Counted from the stretch's first letter, positions 8,585 through 14,855 are shown. The stretch is 15,000 nt of DNA from [Clostridium] scindens (GCF_019597925.1 NZ_CP080442.1:1-15000); one strand, 5' to 3'. The notes: generated from the sequence alone by a model not told the origin. Translations and numbers: made by a program.

Positions 8585-8631
8585 AAAAGCCAGAAAATCT
8601 ATGCAGATATGCATCTGATTTTCTGGCTTTT
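8585..8631. terminator. Bidirectional intrinsic terminator between gyrA and a convergent gene
   Basis: A perfect 15-bp stem pairs 8585-8599 (AAAAGCCAGAAAATC) with 8617-8631 (GATTTTCTGGCTTTT). The 17-nt interior can fold further, AGAT (8605-8608) with ATCT (8613-8616). The T-run ends the + strand hairpin and the A-run at 8583-8588 gives a U-run on the - strand. It lies 35 bp after the gyrA stop and 9 bp after the stop of the convergent gene, so it can serve both. Confidence 0.93.
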
Positions 8632-8639
8632 AAAATGAA

Positions 8640-9101
8640 TTATTTGGATTCTTCATCCTTTTTTAATTCCCGTATAAGAATTTCTGCGATTTTCTTTACT
8701 GTTAACTCCACGAAGCGATTGCACTGTGCTTTTCTTTCCGGAGAATTTCTCTCCATGCCTTTTGTAAGAATGCGACAGCAAGCAGCTCCGCAAGCCTCTT
8801 TAAAATAATCGTGGAATTCATTGGTCAGTTCAAAACATCTGTTAATTTTAGGGTCGCCAGGCGTCGTCCTTCCGAAGAAATATCCGATGCACATTGTTCC
8901 ACCTGCTAATGCGCCGCAGATACATCCTCCGCCCCCAAGCCCCCATGGAAAGCCTGAACTCATTGCAATCGCTTCATCTGGAATATCCACTTCAAAATGC
9001 TTGCGGATTGCATAGATGACAGATTCCGAACAGGCGAATCCCTGGTTGAAGATATCAACCGCGTCTTTCTGTAATTGCTCCATGTTAATATTCGTATTCA
9101 T
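8640..9101 (-). CDS. C_GCAxxG_C_C family putative redox protein
   Basis: A 153-residue cytoplasmic protein with nine cysteines in the C_GCAxxG_C_C pattern: Cys24 in GFACSESV, the glycine-rich GLGGGGCICGALAGG (54-68) with Cys60 and Cys62, Cys71, Cys89, the cluster Cys104/Cys108/Cys109, and Cys127. The family is described as putatively redox-active or metal-binding, and its substrate is unknown. I set the start at the ATG at 9101 because AGGAGG (9108-9113) precedes it by 6-7 bp. An in-frame ATG at 9128 would place that site inside the gene and has none of its own. It is transcribed toward gyrA, shares a terminator with it, and diverges from the DUF2975 operon. There is no signal peptide or membrane segment. 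Confidence 0.88.
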   Translation of the reverse strand: MNTNINMEQLQKDAVDIFNQGFACSESVIYAIRKHFEVDIPDEAIAMSSGFPWGLGGGGCICGALAGGTMCIGYFFGRTTPGDPKINRCFELTNEFHDYFKEACGAACCRILTKGMERNSPERKAQCNRFVELTVKKIAEILIRELKKDEESK

Positions 9102-9126
9102 ATGAAAACCTCCTCTGCTATTATCC

Positions 9127-9155
9127 ATTTTATCTCAATATGACAGATTTTTAAA
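9127..9155 (-). promoter_or_regulatory. Possible sigma-A promoter for the C_GCAxxG_C_C gene
   Basis: On the - strand TTTAAA (9150-9155) and TAAAAT (9127-9132) are separated by 17 bp, just upstream of the ribosome-binding site at 9108-9113. The -10 matches consensus at five of six positions and the -35 at four. In DNA this AT-rich such matches occur by chance, so support is modest. Confidence 0.35.
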
Positions 9156-9176
9156 GTAAAAACTGAACTCTGGTCT

Positions 9177-9258
9177 ATAAAAATATTTTTATCGAAAAAC
9201 AATAAAAAGATATTGAAATTCAATAAATACCATGATATAGTATTTTCATACATGAAAA
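9177..9258. repeat. Three evenly spaced perfect palindromes in the divergent intergenic region
   Basis: Three perfect inverted repeats lie in the gap between two divergent genes: ATAAAAATATTTTTAT (9177-9192), TATTGAAATTCAATA (9211-9225; 7-bp arms, 1-bp centre) and TTTTCATACATGAAAA (9243-9258; 7-bp arms, 2-bp centre). Their centres are about 33.5 and 32.5 bp apart, close to three helical turns. The second overlaps the -35 of the operon promoter and the third covers its expected start site. They differ in sequence, so a single protein recognising all three is not shown. The rest of the gap (9114-9176, 9259-9300) is AT-rich with nothing more I can name beyond the promoters. Confidence 0.6.
9213..9241 (+). 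promoter_or_regulatory. Sigma-A promoter for the DUF2975-regulator-DUF4153 operon
   Basis: TTGAAA (9213-9218), a 17-bp spacer and TATAGT (9236-9241) form a good vegetative promoter. The predicted start is near 9248, leaving a leader of about 50 nt before the ATG at 9301. The -35 lies inside one palindrome and the start site inside another, a layout typical of repression. Confidence 0.7.
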
Positions 9259-9300
9259 GTATAAGACACAATTAAAAAATGGCAAAAGGATGTGGAATAG

Positions 9301-9750
9301 ATGGATACAAGATTTATAAAGATTACTAAATATGTGCTTGATATTATGTATTTCGGAGGATTTGTCGTACTAATAACGCTTCCAGCAACTATAAAATTTC
9401 TTGGCAAATATTATTCTTCGGTAATCACCAAGAATTTTACACTTATGCTCTTTGTATTTGGGATATCTGGTATTTTGGGCATTCTGATTATTGGACAGCT
9501 CCGCAGAATGATGAGAACGGTTATTGAAGATTCATGTTTTGTATATGGGAATGTAGAAAGCCTTCATAAGATGGCCATGATGAGTATTGGCATTGTTATC
9601 ATGTTCATATTCAAATTATTTTTTGTTCCAACTCCCGCTACAGGGATTATTATACTGGTTTTCTTTATTGCGGCCTTATTTAGCCAGGTTTTAGCAGATG
9701 TATTTGAAAAGGCAGTAAATTATAAAGAAGAAAATGATCTTACAATATAG
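9301..9750 (+). CDS. DUF2975 domain membrane protein
   Basis: A 149-residue integral membrane protein with four hydrophobic segments (about 12-32, 45-64, 90-108, 113-135) and the characteristic family ending AVNYKEENDLTI. The molecular function of DUF2975 is not established. In Firmicutes it is typically encoded beside a small YozG-type Cro/C1 regulator, as here, so a membrane partner or sensor for that regulator is possible but unproven. AAAGGA (9285-9290) lies 10 bp before the ATG, a weak site compared with its neighbours. The stop codon overlaps the next gene's ribosome-binding site, which indicates a joint transcript and probably coupled translation. Confidence 0.9.
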   Translation: MDTRFIKITKYVLDIMYFGGFVVLITLPATIKFLGKYYSSVITKNFTLMLFVFGISGILGILIIGQLRRMMRTVIEDSCFVYGNVESLHKMAMMSIGIVIMFIFKLFFVPTPATGIIILVFFIAALFSQVLADVFEKAVNYKEENDLTI

Positions 9751-9761
9751 GAGGTGCCGTT

Positions 9762-9980
9762 GTGGGAATAAAGATTAATCTGGATGTCATGATGGCACAG
9801 AGGAAAATAGGGCTTGTGGAACTTGCAGGAAGGATTGATATTACCCCCGCAAACTTATCCATTCTAAAAAATAATAAGGCAAAGGCTATCCGGTTTTCAA
9901 CCTTGGAGGCTATTTGCAAAGAGTTAGGATGCCAGCCGGGCGATATCATAGAATACTGTACAGATGAAGACGACAAATAA
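9762..9980 (+). CDS. YozG-like Cro/C1-family transcriptional regulator
   Basis: A 72-residue protein that is essentially one helix-turn-helix domain: INLDVMMAQRKI (helix 1), VELAGRIDITPANLSILKNNKA (HTH helices, about 18-39), then RFSTLEAICKELGCQPGDIIEY, the standard C-terminal half of this Cro/C1 subfamily. It starts at GTG (9762), supported by AGGAGGTG (9749-9756), which overlaps the DUF2975 stop. There is no sensor domain, so any signal would have to come through a partner such as the adjacent membrane protein. The palindromes at its own operon promoter are the obvious candidate operators; autoregulation is inferred from position. Confidence 0.92.
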   Translation: MGIKINLDVMMAQRKIGLVELAGRIDITPANLSILKNNKAKAIRFSTLEAICKELGCQPGDIIEYCTDEDDK

Positions 9981-10005
9981 AAGCAATCATACGGAGGTGC
10001 TGTTT

Positions 10006-11547
10006 ATGAATGTAACGGAGAGGCCATTAGTTGCTAAGATGAGAGAAAATTACAGGTATTTTGGAGGATTAAGCTTATTATATGGAATAATTTTCGCATT
10101 CTGCCTGTATAAGAATATGCATGGAATCACATTTCCTATATGTGTAGCAGTTACAATTGTATTTGCGGTATTATTTCTTAAGAAGATTAACTACAGGATT
10201 ATGAAGCAGTCCTTGCCTTATATTGCGGGCATGATATTGCTGTCTATATCTACCGTATTTACCTCTTCCTTTTTTCTTCATTTTTTTAATCTGGCAGGCA
10301 TTATTCTGCTTTTCTTTGTGTTCATGATCCACCAGTTCTATAATGATAGAGACTGGAATTTTCCTGCCTATCTGAAACGGATCTTTATCCTGGCTGGGAC
10401 GGTGATGGAGTCTATTCCAAAGCCTTATGCGCATGGGGCGGAATATCTTGGAGGAAGCAAAAATAAGAAGAACCATATCTTTATTGCTATAGCTATTGGC
10501 CTATGCATAGCCATAGGATCTTTATGCGTGATTCTTCCTCTTCTGCTTAATTCGGATATTATATTTGCAAAGTTTTTTGGAGAGATGCTAAAATACATTA
10601 ATTTCAGTACCATATTTGGAATTGCCCTTACTGTAGTCATAGGATTTACATTGAGTTATGCGTTTTTCTGCGGCCTTTGCAAATATAATTTTCCAGAAGG
10701 CAAAGAAAGAAGGAGAAAATACTATAATCCTGTAATTGGAATTACATTTACAAGCGTCATTTCCTTTATATATCTTATCTATTGCCTGATTCAGATTATG
10801 TATTTATTCATAGGAATCCAGAAAGGCCTTCCATCCGACGTCACTTATGCCCAATATGCAAGGACTGGATTCTGGGAACTGCTGACGGTGGGAATGATCA
10901 ATTTTGTCATGGTATTGTTATGCATGTATCTGTTCCAGGATCATATCGCAATGAAGATTATACTGACAATTATATCCGGATGTACATTTATCATGCTGTT
11001 TTCCGCAGCCTATAGAATGATGATGTATATTGGCGCATATCATTTGACATTTCTGAGAATCCTGGTTTTATGGTTTTTGATAGTTCTGGCATTGATTATG
11101 GGAGGAGTAATCATAAGCATCTATAAGGGCAGATTTCCATTATTCCGATATATTATGGGCGTAGTGAGCATTATGTATATAGGACTTGCATTTTCCAGGC
11201 CTGATGTTGTTGCAGCCAAATATAACATTGCCCATGAGGGGAAGCTGAAAGTTGAAGATGTACGTTACATGATGAGCCAAATGTCCATAGATGTAGCTCC
11301 TATCATTGCAGGTATTGATCCAAGGTCTGATGTAGACTATACTTCCAAAGGAATCTATGAGAATGCTGACAATCTGGAACAAAGCATGTACTACTACTTT
11401 TCTGATATTGCTCAGGGAAACGAGGGAATCTTTTTCAGAAAGGCTAATTATTCAAGAATCCGTGCCAAACTGGCTGCAGACAAATATTTAGAATTAAATG
11501 ACAGGGGCGAAGAGTATGACTTTGAATATGGAGACTATAAATATTAG
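10006..11547 (+). CDS. DUF4153-type polytopic membrane protein
   Basis: A 513-residue membrane protein with about eleven hydrophobic segments spread over residues 20-400, followed by a C-terminal hydrophilic region of roughly 110 residues. The sequence after the last segment (FSRPDVVAAKYNIAH, then DVRYMMSQMSIDVAPII) is what I associate with the DUF4153/DUF4173 group, whose function is unknown. I chose the ATG at 10006 because GGAGGTG (9993-9999) lies 6 bp upstream. An in-frame ATG at 9964 would overlap the regulator gene and has no such site. It is third in the operon, 25 bp after the regulator. There are no transporter or enzyme motifs I can point to. I see no terminator before the next promoter at 11558. 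Confidence 0.85.
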   Translation: MNVTERPLVAKMRENYRYFGGLSLLYGIIFAFCLYKNMHGITFPICVAVTIVFAVLFLKKINYRIMKQSLPYIAGMILLSISTVFTSSFFLHFFNLAGIILLFFVFMIHQFYNDRDWNFPAYLKRIFILAGTVMESIPKPYAHGAEYLGGSKNKKNHIFIAIAIGLCIAIGSLCVILPLLLNSDIIFAKFFGEMLKYINFSTIFGIALTVVIGFTLSYAFFCGLCKYNFPEGKERRRKYYNPVIGITFTSVISFIYLIYCLIQIMYLFIGIQKGLPSDVTYAQYARTGFWELLTVGMINFVMVLLCMYLFQDHIAMKIILTIISGCTFIMLFSAAYRMMMYIGAYHLTFLRILVLWFLIVLALIMGGVIISIYKGRFPLFRYIMGVVSIMYIGLAFSRPDVVAAKYNIAHEGKLKVEDVRYMMSQMSIDVAPIIAGIDPRSDVDYTSKGIYENADNLEQSMYYYFSDIAQGNEGIFFRKANYSRIRAKLAADKYLELNDRGEEYDFEYGDYKY

Positions 11548-11557
11548 CAGACATATT

Positions 11558-11586
11558 TTGACAGAATCGACAGGAACATTTATACT
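11558..11586 (+). promoter_or_regulatory. Strong sigma-A promoter for the fumarase operon
   Basis: TTGACA (11558-11563), a 17-bp spacer and TATACT (11581-11586) differ from full consensus by one base. The predicted start near 11593 gives a leader of about 40 nt before the fumarase alpha ATG at 11635. Confidence 0.85.
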
Positions 11587-11634
11587 AAGATAGGCGGTAG
11601 ATGCCATATCCTATTTTGATGCGGGAGGAAAAGA

Positions 11635-12477
11635 ATGCGAACGATAGATGTCAGCGAGATTACAGAGAATATAAAAGAGATGTGCATGGAAGCGAACCAT
11701 TATCTGTCAAAAGATATGGATGTTGCAATGAAAAAGGCGGCAGAGACAGAAGAATCCCCCTTGGGGAAGCAGATACTTCTTCAGCTTCAGGAAAATCTTC
11801 AGATAGCGGCAGAAGATAGGATTCCCATCTGCCAGGATACGGGAATGGCTGTGATATTTATAGAAATCGGTCAGGATGTGCATTTTGTAGGAGGAATTCT
11901 GGAAGATGCCATAAACGAAGGCGTCCGTCAGGGATATAAGGAAGGATATCTTCGAAAGTCTGTCGTAGGAGATCCCATAATCCGTGAGAATACGAAAGAT
12001 AATACCCCTGCGATTGTTCATTATAGTATTGTAAAAGGTGACAAAGTAAAGATAAAAGTTGCTCCAAAAGGCTTTGGAAGTGAAAATATGAGCCGGGTAT
12101 TCATGTTGAAGCCTGCGGATGGGATTGAAGGAGTTAAAAATGCAATCCTGACGGCAGTAAGGGATGCAGGCCCTAATGCCTGTCCTCCGATGGTTGTAGG
12201 CGTAGGAATAGGCGGTACTTTTGAAAAATGCGCTCTAATGGCTAAGGAGGCTCTGACTCGTGAGGCGGGAACACACTCCGATATACCGTGGGCAAAGGAA
12301 TTGGAAGAAGAAATGCTTGATAAGATCAATAAACTTGGCATAGGACCCGGAGGGCTTGGCGGGACTACGACTGCCCTGGCAGTGAACGTAAATACATATC
12401 CCACGCATATTGCCGGACTTCCAGTGGGAATAAACATATGCTGCCATGTAAACCGGCATATTATCAGGGAGGTGTAA
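11635..12477 (+). CDS. fumA: Class I (iron-sulfur) fumarate hydratase, alpha subunit
   Basis: This is the larger subunit of a two-subunit oxygen-sensitive fumarase, which interconverts fumarate and malate with a [4Fe-4S] cluster. The 280 residues contain the family motifs DRIPICQDTGMAVIF (61-75), GPNACPPMVVGVGIGGTFEK (179-198), GPGGLGGTTTALAV (237-250) and NICCHVNRH (267-275). Cys66, Cys183 and Cys270 are the likely cluster ligands by comparison with FumA/TtdA-type enzymes. GGGAGGAA (11623-11630) precedes the ATG. The beta subunit starts 2 bp after the stop. The closely related L(+)-tartrate dehydratase has the same architecture and cannot be ruled out from sequence alone. A role in anaerobic C4-dicarboxylate metabolism is inferred. 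Confidence 0.93.
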   Translation: MRTIDVSEITENIKEMCMEANHYLSKDMDVAMKKAAETEESPLGKQILLQLQENLQIAAEDRIPICQDTGMAVIFIEIGQDVHFVGGILEDAINEGVRQGYKEGYLRKSVVGDPIIRENTKDNTPAIVHYSIVKGDKVKIKVAPKGFGSENMSRVFMLKPADGIEGVKNAILTAVRDAGPNACPPMVVGVGIGGTFEKCALMAKEALTREAGTHSDIPWAKELEEEMLDKINKLGIGPGGLGGTTTALAVNVNTYPTHIAGLPVGINICCHVNRHIIREV

Positions 12478-12479
12478 TT

Positions 12480-13031
12480 ATGGATAAGCATATACAGGCT
12501 CCGATTACGAAGGAAGTATCCGAGTCTCTACGGGCAGGGGATTATATTTATATAACCGGAACCATCTATACGGCAAGAGACGCGGCGCACAAAAGGATGG
12601 ATGAGGCTCTGGCAAGAGGAGAGGCATTGCCAATCAATATAGAAGGCCAGGCGATCTATTATATGGGACCATCTCCTGCAAGAGAAGGGCGGCCTATTGG
12701 ATCAGCCGGACCTACAACAGCCAGCCGGATGGATAAGTATGCGCCAAAACTTCTTGATATGGGACTTGCGGCTATGATTGGAAAAGGAAAGAGGAGCCAG
12801 GAGGTCCTGGATGCGATAATCAGAAATAAAAGCGTCTATCTGGCAGCCGTAGGAGGAGCTGGGGCGCTTCTTTCGAAATGTATCAAATCTTCAGAAGTAG
12901 TAGCATATGAAGACTTGGGAACAGAGGCAATCAGGAAACTGGAAGTAGTTGATTTTCCGGTTATCGTTGTAGCTGACTGCGTGGGCAATAATCTGTATGA
13001 GACTGCGATCAAGGAGTATCAAAAGATATGA
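12480..13031 (+). CDS. fumB: Class I (iron-sulfur) fumarate hydratase, beta subunit
   Basis: The C-terminal half of class I fumarase as a separate 183-residue protein; it completes the active site formed with the alpha subunit. Visible motifs are GTIYTARDAAHKRM (35-48), YYMGPSPA, GSAGPTTASRMDKY (78-91), GKGKRS and the closing VADCVGNNLYE. I start at the ATG at 12480, which has AGGGAGGTG (12466-12474) 5 bp upstream. An in-frame ATG at 12438 lies inside the alpha gene and lacks a site. Its TGA overlaps the ATG of the acyltransferase gene (ATGA), so the three genes form a tight operon. Tartrate dehydratase beta is the alternative identity. Confidence 0.93.
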   Translation: MDKHIQAPITKEVSESLRAGDYIYITGTIYTARDAAHKRMDEALARGEALPINIEGQAIYYMGPSPAREGRPIGSAGPTTASRMDKYAPKLLDMGLAAMIGKGKRSQEVLDAIIRNKSVYLAAVGGAGALLSKCIKSSEVVAYEDLGTEAIRKLEVVDFPVIVVADCVGNNLYETAIKEYQKI

Positions 13032-13744
13032 AAAGAATATTATTGATGGTGTTCAGGAATATAATCCTGGTGCCAGCTATGTGGATCAAACTATGTTATT
13101 ACGCATCCCATGTGGACAAATATACAGAGGAACAGCGCTATGCCATGCTTAAATTCATAGTATTACGCGCGAACAAAGGTGGAAATGTAACGATAGATGT
13201 CCATGGAAGAGAAAATATCCCAGATAAAGATGGATTTATGTTTTTTCCTAACCATCAGGGATTATATGATGTCCTTGCTATATTGGAAGCCTGTCCCAGG
13301 CCATTTTCGGTTGTGGCCAAGAAAGAAGTTGCCAATATCCAGTTCCTGAAGCAAGTATTTGCATGTATGAAAGCCTATATGCTGGATAGAGAAGACGTAA
13401 GGCAGGCAATGCAGATCATAATAGATGTATCTAAGGAAGTGGAACATGGAAGAAATTATCTGATATTTGCAGAGGGGACCCGTTCAAAGAATGGCAATGA
13501 GGTGCAGGAATTTAAAGGAGGAAGCTTCAAGGCAGCCACAAAGGCTAAATGTCCGATCGTTCCAGTGGCGCTCATTGATTCCTTTAAGCCTTTTGATACA
13601 AATACCATAAGTCCGGTAACCGTGCAGGTACATTTTCTAAAGCCCTTGTATTATGAAGAGTATAAGGATATGAAGACGAAAGATATTGCTGCATTGGTAA
13701 AAGAAAGAATACAGAAGACGATTCATGAAAATACAGTAAATTGA
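13028..13744 (+). CDS. plsC: 1-acyl-sn-glycerol-3-phosphate acyltransferase (PlsC family)
   Basis: A 238-residue membrane-associated acyltransferase expected to add the second acyl chain to lysophosphatidate, giving phosphatidic acid for phospholipid synthesis. Family motifs appear in order: NHQGLYD (75-81) with the catalytic His76 and Asp81 of the HX4D motif, FAEGTRS (147-153), FKGGSFK (162-168) and PIVPVAL (176-182). A hydrophobic N-terminal stretch (about 3-20) probably anchors it at the membrane. The ATG overlaps the fumarase beta stop by 4 bp, which implies translational coupling; I see no separate ribosome-binding site. A hairpin terminator follows the gene. The acyl acceptor is inferred from the family, since other lysophospholipids are possible. 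Confidence 0.92.
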   Translation: MKRILLMVFRNIILVPAMWIKLCYYASHVDKYTEEQRYAMLKFIVLRANKGGNVTIDVHGRENIPDKDGFMFFPNHQGLYDVLAILEACPRPFSVVAKKEVANIQFLKQVFACMKAYMLDREDVRQAMQIIIDVSKEVEHGRNYLIFAEGTRSKNGNEVQEFKGGSFKAATKAKCPIVPVALIDSFKPFDTNTISPVTVQVHFLKPLYYEEYKDMKTKDIAALVKERIQKTIHENTVN

Positions 13745-13757
13745 TAATAATAAGTAG

Positions 13758-13781
13758 AGAGAGGATAGAAGTCCTCTCTTT
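13758..13781 (+). terminator. Intrinsic terminator after plsC
   Basis: An 8-bp stem AGAGAGGA (13758-13765) pairs with TCCTCTCT (13772-13779) around a 6-nt loop and runs into a T-rich tail (13779-13789). It lies 13 bp after the plsC stop and ends the fumarase-plsC transcript. It is only 24 bp from the recombinase ATG, so the recombinase must depend on readthrough or on a promoter I cannot identify. Confidence 0.82.
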
Positions 13782-13804
13782 ATTTATTTGCAGAGGAGAA
13801 CATT

Positions 13805-14422
13805 ATGAATGAGATATATGGCTATGTAAGAGTCTCTTCCAAAGATCAGAATGAAGACCGACAGCTGATTGCGCTTAGCGAATTTCCTGTACCCAAAAAG
13901 AACATATATATGGATAAGCTAAGCGGCAAAGATTTCAACAGGCCACAGTATAAGAGATTATTAAATATAATAGAAGAAGAGGATGTCCTGGTAATAAAAT
14001 CTATCGACAGGCTGGGACGCAATTATTCGGAAATATTAGATCAATGGAGATATCTGACTAAAAACAGGAAGGCGTATATAGTCGTTCTGGATATGCCTCT
14101 TCTGGATACAAGGAAGAATCATGATTTGATGGGAACACTTATCGCGGATATTGTACTGCAGCTTCTTTCTTATGTTGCGGAGACAGAACGGGATAATATC
14201 AGACAGAGACAGGCGGAAGGCATAGCAGCAGCTAAAAAACGGGGCGTTAAGTTTGGAAGGCCTGTAAAAAAGATTCCTATGGATTTTTACAGGGTGTATA
14301 ACAGATGGAAGAATAATAAAATAAGCGGCCGGGAGGCGGCAAGACTATTAGGAGTCGCGTATAATACCTTTATAAAGTGGGCCACATATATGGAAAATGA
14401 GAGCAAAGGAATAAAAAAGTAG
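13805..14422 (+). CDS. Serine recombinase of the resolvase/invertase family
   Basis: A 205-residue small serine recombinase. The catalytic domain begins IYGYVRVSS, with nucleophile Ser11 and Arg9, continues with DKLSGKDFNRP (37-47) and IDRLGRN (67-73; Arg69 and Arg72 match the conserved active-site arginines), and ends in the long helix ETERDNIRQRQAEGIAAAKKRG (126-147). GRPVKK (151-156) and a helix-turn-helix (about 172-193, ISGREAARLLGVAYNTFIKW) form the DNA-binding end. This is the size and layout of Tn3-type resolvases and Hin-type invertases, not of large integrases. GAGGAG (13793-13798) precedes the ATG. I see no transposase or phage genes beside it. Its stop codon lies in a short sequence repeated in inverse orientation downstream. 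Whether it inverts, resolves or is a relic is not decidable here. Confidence 0.93.
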   Translation: MNEIYGYVRVSSKDQNEDRQLIALSEFPVPKKNIYMDKLSGKDFNRPQYKRLLNIIEEEDVLVIKSIDRLGRNYSEILDQWRYLTKNRKAYIVVLDMPLLDTRKNHDLMGTLIADIVLQLLSYVAETERDNIRQRQAEGIAAAKKRGVKFGRPVKKIPMDFYRVYNRWKNNKISGREAARLLGVAYNTFIKWATYMENESKGIKK

Positions 14423-14427
14423 ACTTT
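14413..14427 (+). repeat. Left copy of inverted repeat, overlapping the recombinase stop
   Basis: AAAAAAGTAGACTTT (14413-14427) contains the recombinase stop codon and has its own dyad, AAAGT and ACTTT around a central AG. It is identical over 15 bp to the reverse complement of the centre of the palindrome at 14526-14555. A looser direct-orientation relative, AAAAAGTAAACT, lies at 14501-14512. A recombinase recognition site is a hypothesis; these are AT-rich matches. Confidence 0.5.
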
Positions 14428-14448
14428 AATGCACGGGTAAGTTATAAT
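14420..14448 (+). promoter_or_regulatory. Possible sigma-A promoter upstream of the small unknown gene
   Basis: TATAAT (14443-14448) is a perfect -10; 17 bp upstream TAGACT (14420-14425) matches the -35 consensus at four of six positions. It points toward the gene at 14592, with a leader of about 135 nt that contains the palindrome. The weak -35 falls inside the left inverted repeat. Confidence 0.45.
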
Positions 14449-14525
14449 GAAAACAATTAGCAAATATAAGTTTTGAATTTATTAACTACATATATTAAAG
14501 AAAAAGTAAACTGATTTGTAATTAA

Positions 14526-14555
14526 CTGTACAAAAAAGTCTACTTTTTTGTACAG
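14526..14555. repeat. 30-bp palindrome with 14-bp perfect arms and 2-bp centre
   Basis: CTGTACAAAAAAGT (14526-14539) is exactly complementary to ACTTTTTTGTACAG (14542-14555) around the non-palindromic dinucleotide CT (14540-14541). Two half-sites around a 2-bp core is the geometry of small serine recombinase crossover sites. It sits 103 bp after the recombinase stop. As RNA it would form an A/U-rich hairpin, but with the T-run inside the stem it is a poor intrinsic terminator. Apart from this, the two other repeat copies and the possible promoter, the stretch 14423-14591 is AT-rich with nothing recognisable. Confidence 0.75.
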
Positions 14556-14591
14556 CAGAAGAATTTACGAAGGATGGGAGGACAGGTGTCT

Positions 14592-14855
14592 GTGAGTAGT
14601 GTAAGTCTATTAGAAGATCTGGCAGAGAAGATAGGATGCGATTGCCTGTCAGATTTACGCCTTATGCAGGAAAAGTGGCTGCCAAGGCTAAAAGCAGAGT
14701 TGGAAAATATAGATGAAGAAGAATATAGCCTGTCTAACTGGAATGAGGTTATTTTATATATCACAGGCAGTCAGTCAATTGATTCCATGGGAATTAATGA
14801 AGCATCAAAAGCGAAAGATTATATGATTCAATGGCTAGATGCAAAAAAAGATTGA
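14592..14855 (+). CDS. Small hypothetical protein
   Basis: I do not recognise this protein. From a GTG at 14592 it has 87 residues, is rich in Glu, Leu and Ser, and has no signal peptide, membrane segment or known catalytic motif. It looks helical and soluble: SLLEDLAEKIGCDCLSDLRL, then KLPRL-like basic and acidic helical stretches, and a C-terminal EASKAKDYMIQWLDAKKD. I prefer the GTG because GGGAGGA (14576-14582) lies 9 bp before it. The in-frame ATG at 14574 (93 residues) has AAGG directly against it and would translate through the better site. The gene lies between the recombinase palindrome and a tRNA; its stop codon overlaps the tRNA promoter. Codon use resembles the neighbours, so it is probably real. 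Confidence 0.65.
   Translation: MSSVSLLEDLAEKIGCDCLSDLRLMQEKWLPRLKAELENIDEEEYSLSNWNEVILYITGSQSIDSMGINEASKAKDYMIQWLDAKKD

Noticed and set aside
8563..8808. 81-codon + strand frame after gyrA
   Set aside because: It runs through the terminator hairpin and antisense to the C_GCAxxG_C_C gene, and has no ribosome-binding site.
11635..13031. L(+)-tartrate dehydratase instead of fumarase
   Set aside because: The architecture is shared and cannot be separated from sequence alone. Fumarase is the commoner role, and no tartrate transporter or regulator is nearby, so fumarase is kept as the call.
14526..14555. The 30-bp palindrome as a simple intrinsic terminator of the recombinase gene
   Set aside because: The T-run is inside the stem, the loop is only 2 nt, the stem is A/T-rich and what follows is GCAGAAG, not a U-tract. 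It cannot be excluded entirely.
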